A DNA stretch of 64,000 bases from Micromonospora sonchi (lineage in GTDB: Bacteria; Actinomycetota; Actinomycetes; Mycobacteriales; Micromonosporaceae), in assembly GCF_014646235.1 (NCBI RefSeq), contig NZ_BMNB01000021.1, positions 1 to 64,000 of the forward strand. Direction: 5' to 3'. Below are positions 44,419-53,923 of this stretch, in pieces (position 1 is the first letter of the stretch; each line of letters begins with the position of its first letter). Position numbers and translations under genes: made by a program. The notes under the pieces are model-generated. The model did no database searches. It saw nothing but the letters and a program-made list of their open reading frames with translations, and was not told the origin of the DNA.

Positions 44419-45647
44419 CCAGTCACCGGAGGGAGAACCTCGGGTTGGCCGATGCCGTGACCCTGTTCGATCCGACCGCCGTCAACGTCCAGCGCGACCC
44501 GTATCCGTCGTACCACTGGCTGCTCCGCCACGATCCGGTGCACCGGGGTGCCCACCAGGTCTGGTACGTCTCGCGTTTCGCCGACGTCCGCGCGGTACTC
44601 GGCGACGAACGGTTCGCCCGTACCGGCATCCGCCGATTCTGGACCGACCTGGTCGGGCCCGGCCTGCTCAGCCAGATCGTCGGCGACATCATCCTGTTTC
44701 AGGACGAGCCGGACCACGGCCGGCTACGCGGGGTGGTCGGCCCGGCCTTCTCCCCGTCGGCGTTGCGCCGCCTGGAGCCGATGATCGAGGCCACCGTCGA
44801 CGATCTGCTGCGCCCGGCGCGGGCCCTGGGCGCGATGGATGTCGTGGCCGATCTGGCGTATCCGCTGGCACTGCGTGCGGTGCTCGGGCTGCTCGGCCTG
44901 CCGGCTGGCGACGCCGACGCGGTCGGCTGCTGGTCGCGTGCGGTGGGCCGGACGCTGGACCGGGGCGCCACCGCCGAGGACATGCGGCGGGGGCACGCGG
45001 CCATCGCCGAGTTCACCGACTACGTGGAGCGGGCGCTGGCCGAGCGGCGCGACGACGGTGCGGACCTGCTGGCCCTGATGCTCGCCGCCCGCCGCAGCAG
45101 GCTGATGAGCCGCAACGAGATCGTCAGCACCGTGGTCACCTTCATCTTCACCGGTCACGAGACGGTGGCCAGCCAGCTCGGCAACGGCCTGCTCAGCCTG
45201 CTGCACCACCCGGATCAGTTGGAGCTGGTGCGCCGACGGCCGCACCTCGTACCACAGGCGGTCGAGGAATGCCTACGCTTCGACCCGGCAGTGCAGTCGA
45301 ACACCCGGCAGTTGACCGCCGACGTCGAGTTGCACGGCCGGCGGCTACGCCGCGACGACGTCGTGGTGGTCCTCGCCGGCGCGGCCAACCGGGACCCCGG
45401 GCGGTACGACCGGCCCGACGAGTTCGACATCCGCCGCGATCCCGTCCCGTCGATGTCCTTCGGGGCGGGCATGCGCTACTGCCTCGGGGCGTACCTGGCC
45501 CGTCTTCAGCTGCGCACCGCTCTCGGCGCCATGGCCACGCTGCCGGACCTGCGCCTGGCCACCAGCCCGAACGAACTGGCCTACCAGCCTCGAACGATGT
45601 TCCGCGGTCTCACGAGGCTGCCGGTCGCGTTCACGCCGGCCGGCTGA
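44415..45647 (+). CDS. calO2: Cytochrome P450, orsellinate hydroxylase (CalO2-like)
   Basis: A 410-residue bacterial P450 with I-helix FIFTGHETVASQLG, ExxR in EECLRFDP context and heme-Cys loop MSFGAGMRYCLGAYLARLQL. The N-terminus TSHRRENLGLADAVTLFDP resembles CalO2, the proposed hydroxylase of the aromatic ring at C3 when it is held on the PKS carrier or as free acid. GTG start overlaps the calG3 stop. The flavin halogenase follows 46 bp downstream, so both ring-tailoring oxidases are co-transcribed. Confidence 0.9.
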   Translation: MTSHRRENLGLADAVTLFDPTAVNVQRDPYPSYHWLLRHDPVHRGAHQVWYVSRFADVRAVLGDERFARTGIRRFWTDLVGPGLLSQIVGDIILFQDEPDHGRLRGVVGPAFSPSALRRLEPMIEATVDDLLRPARALGAMDVVADLAYPLALRAVLGLLGLPAGDADAVGCWSRAVGRTLDRGATAEDMRRGHAAIAEFTDYVERALAERRDDGADLLALMLAARRSRLMSRNEIVSTVVTFIFTGHETVASQLGNGLLSLLHHPDQLELVRRRPHLVPQAVEECLRFDPAVQSNTRQLTADVELHGRRLRRDDVVVVLAGAANRDPGRYDRPDEFDIRRDPVPSMSFGAGMRYCLGAYLARLQLRTALGAMATLPDLRLATSPNELAYQPRTMFRGLTRLPVAFTPAG

Positions 45648-45693
45648 GCCCCGCCCAGGGGTCCGACGTACGCGAGCAGGAGGAGCAGGTGCC

Positions 45694-46935
45694 ATGAGAC
45701 AACCCGTTGCCGAGTACGACGTCATCGTCGTCGGTGGCGGCCCCGCGGGGGCGTGTACCGCCGGTCTTCTCGCGCTGGAGGGGCACCGGATCCTGTTGCT
45801 GGAGCGCGAGAAGTTTCCCCGCTACCACATCGGCGAGTCGCTGATCACCGGCGTCGTCCCGACGCTGACCGCGTTGGGGCTGCTCGACCGCATGGCCGAG
45901 CTGCGGTTCCAGGTCAAGTACGGCGGCAGTCTGCTGTGGGGCGAGAACCAGACCGAACCGTGGTCGTTCCGCTTCCGAGAGGTCCGTGGTGGCCGCTACG
46001 AGTACGCCTGGCAGGTCCGGCGCGCCGAGTTCGACGCGATGTTGCTGGACCGGGCGCGGGAACTGGGCGTGCACGTCGTCGAGGGGGCGACCGTCCGGGA
46101 TGCGCTGACCGACGGCGACCGGATCGCAGGCGTGCGCTATCAGCTCAAGGGCGAGTCGGACTCCGTACCGGCGCGGGCGACGATGGTGGTGGACGCCTCG
46201 GGCCAGCATCGCTGGTTGGGTCGCCGGCTCGGGCTGGTCGACTGGTACGACGACCTGCGCAACGTGGCCGTGTGGAGCTACTGGCAGGGCGCCCTGCGCT
46301 ACCCGGGTGAGCACGAGGGTGACCTGCTGACCGAGAGCTGCCGGCAGGGCTGGCTATGGTACCTGCCGCTGAGCCCGCAGCTGACCGGTATCGGCTACGT
46401 CACGACCAGCGACCGGCTGGTGGCCTCCGGAATGCCGCCGGAGCAGTTGCTGGAAAAACAGATCGCGGAATCGTCCGAGGTCTCCTGGCTCACCGCGGGC
46501 GCGAAGCGGGTGGACATCTATCGCGCCGCGCGCGACTGGTCGTACACCTGCCAGCAGTTCTCCGGCCCGGGCTGGGTGCTGGTCGGCGACGCGGCCGCGT
46601 TCATCGACCCGTTGCTCGCCTCCGGGGTGACCCTGGCCATGCGCGGAGCGAGCAGCGTCGCGAAGGCGGTCCACGAGACGCTGACCGCACCGGACAAGGA
46701 ACGGCACGTCATGAAGGAGTACGAGGACCGGTACCGGGACTTCCTGGGCTCGCTGCTGGAGTTGGTCCGGTTCTTCTACGACGGCGCGCACGGCAAGGAG
46801 GAGCTGCACCTGCGAGCCCAGGCCATCGTGGATCCCGACCGCAGCCTGCCTCCCAAGATCTCCTTCGTGTCGCTGCTCTCCGGGCTGGTCCGCGGGGACG
46901 AGAGCTTCGGCCCCGGCGTGATCGACGAGCATTGA
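45694..46935 (+). CDS. calO3: FAD-dependent halogenase (CalO3-like)
   Basis: A 413-residue flavin halogenase: FAD motif VVGGGPAGACTAGLLALEG, LLEREKFPRYHIGESLITGVVP, the tryptophan-halogenase-type QGWLWYLPLSP, and GWVLVGDAAAFIDPLLASGVTLAM. It belongs to the carrier-bound phenol halogenase group (CndH-like). In calicheamicin CalO3 is the candidate that puts iodine (or bromine) on the orsellinate ring. A flavin reductase is not seen in the window. The ATG has GGAGGAG 8 nt upstream. Last gene of its unit, followed by the calO4 promoter. Confidence 0.93.
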   Translation: MRQPVAEYDVIVVGGGPAGACTAGLLALEGHRILLLEREKFPRYHIGESLITGVVPTLTALGLLDRMAELRFQVKYGGSLLWGENQTEPWSFRFREVRGGRYEYAWQVRRAEFDAMLLDRARELGVHVVEGATVRDALTDGDRIAGVRYQLKGESDSVPARATMVVDASGQHRWLGRRLGLVDWYDDLRNVAVWSYWQGALRYPGEHEGDLLTESCRQGWLWYLPLSPQLTGIGYVTTSDRLVASGMPPEQLLEKQIAESSEVSWLTAGAKRVDIYRAARDWSYTCQQFSGPGWVLVGDAAAFIDPLLASGVTLAMRGASSVAKAVHETLTAPDKERHVMKEYEDRYRDFLGSLLELVRFFYDGAHGKEELHLRAQAIVDPDRSLPPKISFVSLLSGLVRGDESFGPGVIDEH

Positions 46936-46950
46936 CCCCAACATCAAACG

Positions 46951-46967
46951 CTATATATTGTTAAAGT
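46951..46967 (+). promoter_or_regulatory. Recurring CTATA-N8-AAGT-type element
   Basis: CTATATATTGTTAAAGT, 38 bp before the calO4 ATG (47006), in the only AT-rich stretch between calO3 and calO4. One of the two best copies of the element. Confidence 0.55.
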
Positions 46968-47005
46968 GAAGATCCTAAGATCATTCGCCCCGAGGAGTGA
47001 ACTCG

Positions 47006-48037
47006 ATGCGCACCGCCGGAACGTACATTCGTGGAATCGGGGCCTACCTTCCCAAGACCGTGACCGTCGAACACGCCGTCGCCCAGGGCTGGTATCCCGA
47101 GGAGGACATCGAGACCCACAAGCTCGGCGGCGCCGCCGTCGCCGGAGACCTACCCGCGCCGGAGATGGCCCTCCGCGCCGCACAGGACGCCCTGAAAACC
47201 AGCGAGCTGAATCGCGGTGACATCGACCTGCTGCTCTACGCCGCCGCCTGGCACCAGGGCCCCGAAGGCTGGATCGCCCACGCGTACCTCCAGCACTACC
47301 TGCTCGGCGGCGTGCCCCGGGCGAGCGAGATCCGGCAGGGCTGCAACGGCATGTTCACCATGCTGGAACTGGCCGCGAGCTACCTCAAGGCCGTGCCCGA
47401 ACGCACCGCCGCGATGCTGGTGGCCGCCGACAACTACGGGACCCCGCTATTGGACCGCTGGCGGACCAACCTCGGGTTCATCCTCGGCGACGCCGCCTCG
47501 GCGGTGGTGCTGAGCACCGAGAGCGGCTTCGCCGAACTGCTGTCGGTCTGCTCGATCACCGTGCCGGAGGCCGAGGAGGTCCACCGCGGCGGCGAGCCGA
47601 TGTTCCCGCCCGGCGCGACCCTCGGCAAGGATCTCGACTTCGGCGCGCGGCTCTTCTACCACATCACCGAGCAGACGCCTGTGCTCGCCGTGCTGGGCGA
47701 GGCCCAGGAGACCATGACGACCGTGGCCGAGCAGGCGCTCTCCGAAGCCGGCATCGACACCACCGATCTGACCCGCGTCTCCTTCATGAACTACTCCCGC
47801 GAGGTGGTGGAGCAGCGCTGTATGGCACCACTCGGCCTCGGCATGGAGAAGTCCACCTTCGATTTCGGCCGCATGATCGGCCACTGCGGCGCCAGCGACC
47901 ACCTCCTCGCCCTGCACCACCTGCTGCGTACCGGCGAGCTGACGGCCGGTGACCACGTGCTCTGGCTCGCGATGGGCCCCGGCGTCGAGTTCACCGCAGC
48001 CGTGCTGCGCATCCTGCACACGCCCGACGGCCTGTGA
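47006..48037 (+). CDS. calO4: KAS III-like acyltransferase (CalO4)
   Basis: A 343-residue ketoacyl synthase III-like protein with the nucleophile C113 in IRQGCNGMFTMLE. The other two KAS III residues look exchanged: FMNYSREV (N262) stands where HQAN is usual and MIGHCGASDH (H293) where GNTSAAS is usual. AviN- and CalO4-type proteins are thought to take the orsellinyl group from the PKS and transfer it rather than condense malonate. It directly precedes the orsellinate PKS (40 bp). ATG 47006 has GGAG 9 nt upstream. Confidence 0.92.
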   Translation: MRTAGTYIRGIGAYLPKTVTVEHAVAQGWYPEEDIETHKLGGAAVAGDLPAPEMALRAAQDALKTSELNRGDIDLLLYAAAWHQGPEGWIAHAYLQHYLLGGVPRASEIRQGCNGMFTMLELAASYLKAVPERTAAMLVAADNYGTPLLDRWRTNLGFILGDAASAVVLSTESGFAELLSVCSITVPEAEEVHRGGEPMFPPGATLGKDLDFGARLFYHITEQTPVLAVLGEAQETMTTVAEQALSEAGIDTTDLTRVSFMNYSREVVEQRCMAPLGLGMEKSTFDFGRMIGHCGASDHLLALHHLLRTGELTAGDHVLWLAMGPGVEFTAAVLRILHTPDGL

Positions 48038-48077
48038 CCGGCCCGGAAGCCGCCACCCGACCCACGGAGGTACGACG

Positions 48078-51000
48078 ATGACCCGGGATGACCCTGCCGG
48101 CCGCCCCTTCCAGGTGGCCGTCGTCGGTGTCGGCTGCCGGCTGCCCGGCGACGTCGACAGCCCCGACGCCCTCTGGGAACTACTGCTCAAGGGCGGCCAG
48201 ACCAGCGGAGAGATCCCCACCCAGCGGTGGCGGGCGTACCGCGAGCGAGGCCCGGAGTACGAGGCGGTCCTGCGGGGGACGGTCACCGCCGGCAGCTACC
48301 TCGACGACATCGCCGGCTTCGACGCCGAGTTCTTCGGCCTGACCCCCCGCGAGGCCGCCGAGATGGATCCGCAGCAGCGGATCCTGCTGGAGGTCGGCTG
48401 GGAAGCCCTGGAACACGCCGGCCTGCCACCGACCGGGCTGGCCGGCAGCGACACCGGCGTCTTCGTCGGAGTCAGCACCACCGACTACGGCGACCGGCTG
48501 CTGGAGGACCTGCCCACCGTCGAGGCGTGGACCGGCATCGGCGCGGCCACCTGCGCACTGGCCAACCGCATCTCGTACGCCCTGGACCTGCGCGGACCGA
48601 GTGTCGCCGTCGACACCGCCTGTTCGGCGTCGCTGGTCGCGGTCCACCTGGCCTGCCAGAGCCTGCTGCTCGGCGAGAGCACCGTCGCCCTGGCCGGCGG
48701 CGTCAACCTGGTGCTCGCGCCCGGACAGAACGTGTCGCTGAACGCCGCCGGCACGCTCGCGCCCGACGGGGTCAGCAAGTCCTTCGACCGCGACGCCGAC
48801 GGCTACGGCCGAGGTGAGGGCTGCGGTGTCCTGGTGCTCAAGCGACTCGACGACGCGGTCCGGGACGGCGACCGGGTGCTGGCCGTGATCATCGGCAGCG
48901 CGGTCAACCAGGACGGACGCACCGACGGAATCATGGCGCCCTCCGGGGAGGCCCAGCAACACGTCGTACGCCGTGCCTGCGCCCGCGCCGGCGTCACACC
49001 CGACAGCGTCGACTACGTGGAGGCACACGGCACCGGCACCCGACTGGGCGACCCGGTCGAGGCCGGCGCGCTCTCCGCGGTCTACGGCACCGGCCGGCCG
49101 CCGGAACGACCCTGCCTGATCGGGTCCATCAAGTCGAACATCGGCCACCTGGAGGGCGCGGCCGGCGTCGCCGGACTGATGAAGGCGATCCTCGCGCTGC
49201 ACCGGGGCCAGATTCCCGGCACCCCGCTGCGCGGCCGGTCGATTCCCGCGGTCGATGGCGACGGCACGGGGTTGCGACTGGTCACCAGCCCGCTGCCCTG
49301 GCCCCGTCGGGACGGGCCTCGCCGGGCCGCCGTCTCCGGCTTCGGATACGGCGGCACCATCGCCCACGTACTCCTGGAACAAGCCCCGCCCCTGCCGTCG
49401 ACCGACACTGCGGACGACGACGAAGGTCAGCCCATGGTGCCGCTGTCCGCCCGCTCCGCCGCCGCCCTTCGCGCACAGGCCGGCCGGCTCGCCGACCGGC
49501 TCGCCGCCGACGACCGGACGAGCCTGGCCGACATCCGGCACACCCTGGCACACCGACGCGCCCACCTGAGCCACCGCGCCGTGGTCACCGGTACCGACCG
49601 CGGCGACCTGACCGCCGCGCTGCGCCAACTCGCCGACGACCAGACGGACGCCGGCACCGTGTCCGGGGTCGCACCGGGCGGCCGCTCCGCGCGCCCGGTG
49701 TGGGTGTTCTCCGGGCACGGCTCGCACTGGGCCGGAATGGGCCACGACCTGCTCAGTCACGAACCGGCGTTCGCCGCCGCGATCGACGAGATCGAACCGG
49801 TGGTCGCCGAGGAGGCGGGCTTCTCGCTCCGCACCGCCCTCGGCGCTGCGGAACTGGGCGGCGTCGACCGGATCCAGATCCTGACCTTCGCCATGCACCT
49901 CGGTCTCGCCGCCCTGTGGCGGGCGTACGGGATGCGACCGGCGGCGGTCATCGGCCACTCGGTCGGCGAGGTGGCCGCCGCCGTCACCGCCGGAGTGCTG
50001 AGCCCGGTCGACGGTGCCCGACTGATCTGCCGCCGCTCCGCCCTGCTGCGCCGCGCCGCCGGGCGAGGCGCGATGGCCATGGTGACCCTGCCCTTCGCCG
50101 ACGTCGCCGAACGGCTGGCCGGCCGGGCCAACCTGGTCGCGGCCATCGCCTCCGCCCCCGCCGCCACGGTGGTCTCCGGCGACATCGGCGCAGTGGACGA
50201 GATCATCGAGCAGTGGCCGGCCGACCGGATCGCCGTTCGCCGGGTGCAGTCCGATGTGGCCTTCCACAGCCCGCACATGGACCCGCTCGTCGACGAGTTG
50301 CGCGCCGCGGTGCTCGACCTGGCCCGGGCACCGGCCGTGGTGCCGATGTACTCGACGGTGCTCGACGACCCACGCGCGACGCCCAGGTGCGACGGTGACT
50401 ACTGGGCGGCCAACCTGCGTCGCCCGGTACGCCTGGTCCAGGCGGTCGAGGCCGCCCTGGCCGACGGACATCGTGCCTTCCTTGAGATCTCCGCGCACCC
50501 GGTGGTCGCCCACTCGCTGCGGGAGACCGCCGACCACGCCGACATCGCCGACGTGTACATCGGCACCACCTTGCGGCGGCACGCCCCCGGCCACCGCACC
50601 ATGGCGGCGGCAGTCGCCGGGGCGTACTGCCACGGGGTCGAGGTCGACTGGACGCGCCGCTACCCGCGGGGCCGGCTCGTCGACCTGCCCCACTACGCCT
50701 GGCAGCACCGCCAGCACTGGCGTGAGCCCGAGCCACCGGGCACCGCGGGTGGGCACGACATCGGGTCGCACACGCTGCTCGGCACCCCCACCAGTGTGGC
50801 CGGCAGCGAGCTACGCCTCTGGCACACCGTGCTCACCGACGCCACCCGCCCGTACCCGGGCAGCCATCAGGTGCAGGGCGCGGAACTCGTGCCGGCGGCG
50901 GTGTTCGTCGCCACGTTCCTCGCCGCCGCCGACCGCGAAGGTGCTCCCGTGGCGTTGCGGGAGCTGTCGATGCGAGTCCCGCTCGCCACCCACCTGCGCC

Positions 51001-51878
51001 AGGAGATCCAGGTGGTCGACGACGAAGGCCAACTGCGGCTCGCCTCCCGACCGGCCAACGGCGACCCGGCACCGTGGCTGACCCATGCCACCGCCCTGGC
51101 CGTGCCGGCGACCGGCCCGGTCGACGGCACCGTGGCCACACCGCCGGCCGGCGGTGTGGTCGCCGACGTCGGTCTGGTCGGAGCCCACCTGACTGCCGTG
51201 GGGGTGCCGGCCACCGCGTTCCCCTGGATGGTGGACCGTCTGATCATCGCCGAAGGCGGCCTGCGGGCGCGGGTCCGCTTCCCGGAGTCGGCCGGCGGCT
51301 GGGCGGCGATCGTCGACGCGGCCGTCTCCATCGCACCGGTCGTCTTCCCCGGTCCGCCCCGACTGCGCCTGGTCGACGGCGCCGAGTGGGTCGAGATGGC
51401 CGGCGCACCGCCGACGGTCGCGGTGATCGACGTGATTCGCGACGCCGCCCGAGAGGACACCGCCTCGGTCCTGGTCAGCGCGCCCGACGGCACGATCGTC
51501 GCGCAGCTCGCCGGCTTGCGGTACCCGGTGGTGCCGGACGCTCCGGACGTACCGGCCGACCAGTCCGGAGCGGCCGGCGGGTCGCCGTCCACGATGGACC
51601 CGGACGAATTGCGCGAACGCCTGATCGACGAGGTGCGCGCCGCGATCGCCGCGGAGATGAAACTCCCCGTCGAGTCACTGGACCCGCGTCTGCCCCTCGT
51701 GCAGCAGGGCATGGACTCGGTGATGACCGTCATCGTACGGCGGCGGCTGGAGAAGACGTACCGCCAGGTGCTGCCGGCCTCGCTGTTCTGGCAGCAACCG
51801 ACCATCGTGGCGATCGCGGCCGAACTGACCGAGTTGATCGCCGCCCCGCCGCAGCCGGCCGGGGCGGCCGCCCGCTGA
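48078..51878 (+). CDS. calO5: Iterative type I PKS, orsellinic acid synthase (CalO5)
   Basis: A 1266-residue iterative PKS with order KS-AT-DH/TH-ACP and no KR. KS is about 10-440, with C182 in DTACSAS, the His in VEAHGTGT and SNIGHLEGAAG. AT is about 540-850, with Ser628 in GHSVGEV and FHSPHMD, typical for malonyl-CoA. The DH-like (thioester hydrolase/product template) region is about 890-1150, with His H930 in GSHQVQGAELVPAA. The ACP is about 1180-1255, with Ser1214 in QGMDSVMT. The lack of a ketoreductase predicts orsellinic acid rather than 6-methylsalicylic acid, as for CalO5 and AviM. ATG 48078 has GGAGG 7 nt upstream. Confidence 0.95.
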   Translation: MTRDDPAGRPFQVAVVGVGCRLPGDVDSPDALWELLLKGGQTSGEIPTQRWRAYRERGPEYEAVLRGTVTAGSYLDDIAGFDAEFFGLTPREAAEMDPQQRILLEVGWEALEHAGLPPTGLAGSDTGVFVGVSTTDYGDRLLEDLPTVEAWTGIGAATCALANRISYALDLRGPSVAVDTACSASLVAVHLACQSLLLGESTVALAGGVNLVLAPGQNVSLNAAGTLAPDGVSKSFDRDADGYGRGEGCGVLVLKRLDDAVRDGDRVLAVIIGSAVNQDGRTDGIMAPSGEAQQHVVRRACARAGVTPDSVDYVEAHGTGTRLGDPVEAGALSAVYGTGRPPERPCLIGSIKSNIGHLEGAAGVAGLMKAILALHRGQIPGTPLRGRSIPAVDGDGTGLRLVTSPLPWPRRDGPRRAAVSGFGYGGTIAHVLLEQAPPLPSTDTADDDEGQPMVPLSARSAAALRAQAGRLADRLAADDRTSLADIRHTLAHRRAHLSHRAVVTGTDRGDLTAALRQLADDQTDAGTVSGVAPGGRSARPVWVFSGHGSHWAGMGHDLLSHEPAFAAAIDEIEPVVAEEAGFSLRTALGAAELGGVDRIQILTFAMHLGLAALWRAYGMRPAAVIGHSVGEVAAAVTAGVLSPVDGARLICRRSALLRRAAGRGAMAMVTLPFADVAERLAGRANLVAAIASAPAATVVSGDIGAVDEIIEQWPADRIAVRRVQSDVAFHSPHMDPLVDELRAAVLDLARAPAVVPMYSTVLDDPRATPRCDGDYWAANLRRPVRLVQAVEAALADGHRAFLEISAHPVVAHSLRETADHADIADVYIGTTLRRHAPGHRTMAAAVAGAYCHGVEVDWTRRYPRGRLVDLPHYAWQHRQHWREPEPPGTAGGHDIGSHTLLGTPTSVAGSELRLWHTVLTDATRPYPGSHQVQGAELVPAAVFVATFLAAADREGAPVALRELSMRVPLATHLRQEIQVVDDEGQLRLASRPANGDPAPWLTHATALAVPATGPVDGTVATPPAGGVVADVGLVGAHLTAVGVPATAFPWMVDRLIIAEGGLRARVRFPESAGGWAAIVDAAVSIAPVVFPGPPRLRLVDGAEWVEMAGAPPTVAVIDVIRDAAREDTASVLVSAPDGTIVAQLAGLRYPVVPDAPDVPADQSGAAGGSPSTMDPDELRERLIDEVRAAIAAEMKLPVESLDPRLPLVQQGMDSVMTVIVRRRLEKTYRQVLPASLFWQQPTIVAIAAELTELIAAPPQPAGAAAR

Positions 51879-51908
51879 CCCACCGGACGCGCCCCACCGG
51901 AGGACCGC

Positions 51909-52979
51909 ATGGCACCGACCACGAGCAATCCCCAGCCCGGGCTGCGGCACCGGATGCAACACCTGGTCTACGGGTTCTTCACCGCCCAGACGCTGCACGT
52001 CGCCGCCCGGCTGCGGATACCGGACCTGCTCGCCGACGGCAAGGCCGACGTCGCCGCGCTGGCCGAGGCCACCGACACACACGCACCGTCGCTGCGACGG
52101 CTACTGCGGGCGCTGGTGTTCCTGGAGGTGCTGGAGGAGCCGGAGCACGGCATCTTCGTCCTCACCGAACAGGGCGAGTTGTTGCGGTCGGACGCCATCG
52201 GGTCGATGCGGGAACTGGTGCTGCTGCTCTCCGGGCCGGAGAGCTGGGCCGCCTGGGGGCAGCTCGAACACAGCGTCCGCACCGGCGAGGTGGCCTGGGA
52301 GCATGCGCACGGGCAGAGCTGTTTCGCCTACCTCGCCGCGAACCCCCGGCGGCAGGCGGCGTTCAACGCGGCCATGGCGGAGGGATCCCGGGCGTTCGTG
52401 CCGACGTTGTTGTGCACGTACGACTTCTCCGACCTGGAAACCGTGGTGGACGTCGGCGGTGGCAGTGGGGATCTGCTCGCCGGGGTCCTCGCCGCGCACC
52501 CGCGGCTGCGGGGGACGGTCTTCGACACCCCCGACGGCGTGGCCGACGCCGCGCGCACGCTCGCCGCGCAGGGCGTGGCCGACCGGTGCGAGGTCCGGGC
52601 CGGGGACTTCCTCCGGTCGGTGCCGTCGGGCGCGGACGCCTACCTGCTCAAGAGCGTCCTGCACGACTGGGACGACGACCAGTGTGTGGCGGTGCTGCGT
52701 ACCGTCCACCGAGCGACCCGGCCGGACAGCCGGATCCTGCTCGTGGAGTCCGCCATGCCACCGACCGTCAGCACCAGCCCGAGCATCGCTCAGGTGGTCA
52801 TGAACGACCTGAACATGATGGTGTGCCACGGCGGGCGGGAACGCACCGTGGCCGAGTTCCGGGAGCTGTTGCGCGCGGCGGGTTTCCAGCTGGAGTCCGT
52901 CGCGCCCTGCCCGGCACCGAGCGTGATGTGTGTGCTGGAGGCGACGCCGGTGCCGGTGACGAACGGAACGCAGCCATGA
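51909..52979 (+). CDS. calO6: Orsellinate O-methyltransferase (CalO6-like)
   Basis: A 356-residue methyltransf_2 enzyme: dimerisation helix GLRHRMQHLVYGFFTAQTLHVAARL, winged helix SLRRLLRALVFLEVLEE, SAM motif VVDVGGGSGDLLAGVL, and catalytic His in LLKSVLHDWDDDQCVAVL. It sits 30 bp after the orsellinate PKS with a GGAGG site. Together with the methyltransferase at 34042-35040 it accounts for two ring O-methylations. Which oxygen each one methylates cannot be read from sequence. Its stop overlaps the FGE-like gene by ATGA. Confidence 0.9.
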   Translation: MAPTTSNPQPGLRHRMQHLVYGFFTAQTLHVAARLRIPDLLADGKADVAALAEATDTHAPSLRRLLRALVFLEVLEEPEHGIFVLTEQGELLRSDAIGSMRELVLLLSGPESWAAWGQLEHSVRTGEVAWEHAHGQSCFAYLAANPRRQAAFNAAMAEGSRAFVPTLLCTYDFSDLETVVDVGGGSGDLLAGVLAAHPRLRGTVFDTPDGVADAARTLAAQGVADRCEVRAGDFLRSVPSGADAYLLKSVLHDWDDDQCVAVLRTVHRATRPDSRILLVESAMPPTVSTSPSIAQVVMNDLNMMVCHGGRERTVAEFRELLRAAGFQLESVAPCPAPSVMCVLEATPVPVTNGTQP

Positions 52980-53920
52980 CCAGCGTCGGTGACCTGCACA
53001 CCACCGGGCCCACCGCCCCGCCGGCCCACGCCACGATGGTCCGCATTCCCGGTGGCACCTTCCTCCAGGGTTCGCCGGAGCGGACGTTGGACTGGCTGGA
53101 GGCCGAGGGGCAGGCCTTCCCCCGGGACTGGTTCACCGACGAGACGCCGCAGCGACCGGTGACCCTGCGCGACTACCTCATCGACCGGTACCCGGTGACC
53201 GTCGCCGAGTTCGCCGACTTCGTCGCCCGCACCGGGTACGTGACCTCGGCCGAGCGAGCCGGCGGCAGCATGGTCTACAGCGACTACTGGGAAATCCGCG
53301 AGGGCGCGTGTTGGCACCGTCCTGCCGGCTACGGCAGTGGCATCCGCAACTGCGGCGAGCACCCGGTCGTGCACATCTCGTACCCCGACGCCGAGGCCTA
53401 CGCGACGTGGGCGGGCAGGCGGCTACCGACCGAGTCGGAGTGGGAACGGGCGGCGACCGGGCGGGCGTACCGGCTCTGGCCCTGGGGCGACACCTGGGAC
53501 CCGACCCGGGCCAACACCGCCGAGTGGACCGGCGGCAGCCTCCGCGGGCTCGACGAGTGGCGGCAGTGGTGGTCGGGGATCCACAACGCTCAGGGGCCGG
53601 TGCCGCAGACCACACCGGTCGGCGCGTTCTCACCGCACGGCGACAGCCCCGACGGCTGCGCCGACATGACGGGCAACGTGTACGAGTGGACCTCCACCAC
53701 CGCCCACCTGTACGCGCCCGAGACCCGCTGTGACCCCACCATCCACCTGGTGATGGGCCGGTTCCGGGCGATCCGGGGCGGCTCCTGGATGAACTTCCGC
53801 TACCAGGTCCGGTGCGCGGAGCGGCTCTACGGAGATCCCACCGGCTGGTCCAACTTCGCCCTCGGCTTCCGCTGCGCCGACGACCCACCCGAGTCCGGCG
53901 CCGAACACCACGGGAGGTAG
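52976..53920 (+). CDS. FGE-sulfatase-fold protein lacking the FGE cysteines
   Basis: A 314-residue single-domain protein of the SUMF1/formylglycine-generating enzyme fold: MVRIPGGTFLQGSPE, YLIDRYPVTVAEFADFV, VVHISYPDAEAYATWAGRRLPTESEWERAA, DMTGNVYEWTS, RAIRGGSW...ALGFRCADD. The two copper-binding cysteines of true FGEs, in the GGSxxCxxxxC region, are replaced (N273 and V278 here), so a formylglycine role is unlikely. The same fold occurs in EgtB/OvoA sulfoxide synthases and other non-heme enzymes. It lies between CalO6 and a sulfur carrier, so a step in sulfur or aromatic chemistry is possible. Start ATG overlaps the calO6 stop. Confidence 0.85.
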   Translation: MTSVGDLHTTGPTAPPAHATMVRIPGGTFLQGSPERTLDWLEAEGQAFPRDWFTDETPQRPVTLRDYLIDRYPVTVAEFADFVARTGYVTSAERAGGSMVYSDYWEIREGACWHRPAGYGSGIRNCGEHPVVHISYPDAEAYATWAGRRLPTESEWERAATGRAYRLWPWGDTWDPTRANTAEWTGGSLRGLDEWRQWWSGIHNAQGPVPQTTPVGAFSPHGDSPDGCADMTGNVYEWTSTTAHLYAPETRCDPTIHLVMGRFRAIRGGSWMNFRYQVRCAERLYGDPTGWSNFALGFRCADDPPESGAEHHGR

Positions 53921-53923
53921 CAA

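Noticed and set aside
48180..50771. 863-codon minus-strand open frame opposite the CalO5 PKS
   Set aside because: Composition is Gly/Arg/Val/Asp-rich without domains, and it lies fully over the conserved KS-AT region on the other strand.
52976..53920. Annotation of the FGE-like gene as a sulfatase-activating enzyme
   Set aside because: The cysteines needed for formylglycine formation are missing and there is no sulfatase gene in the window.
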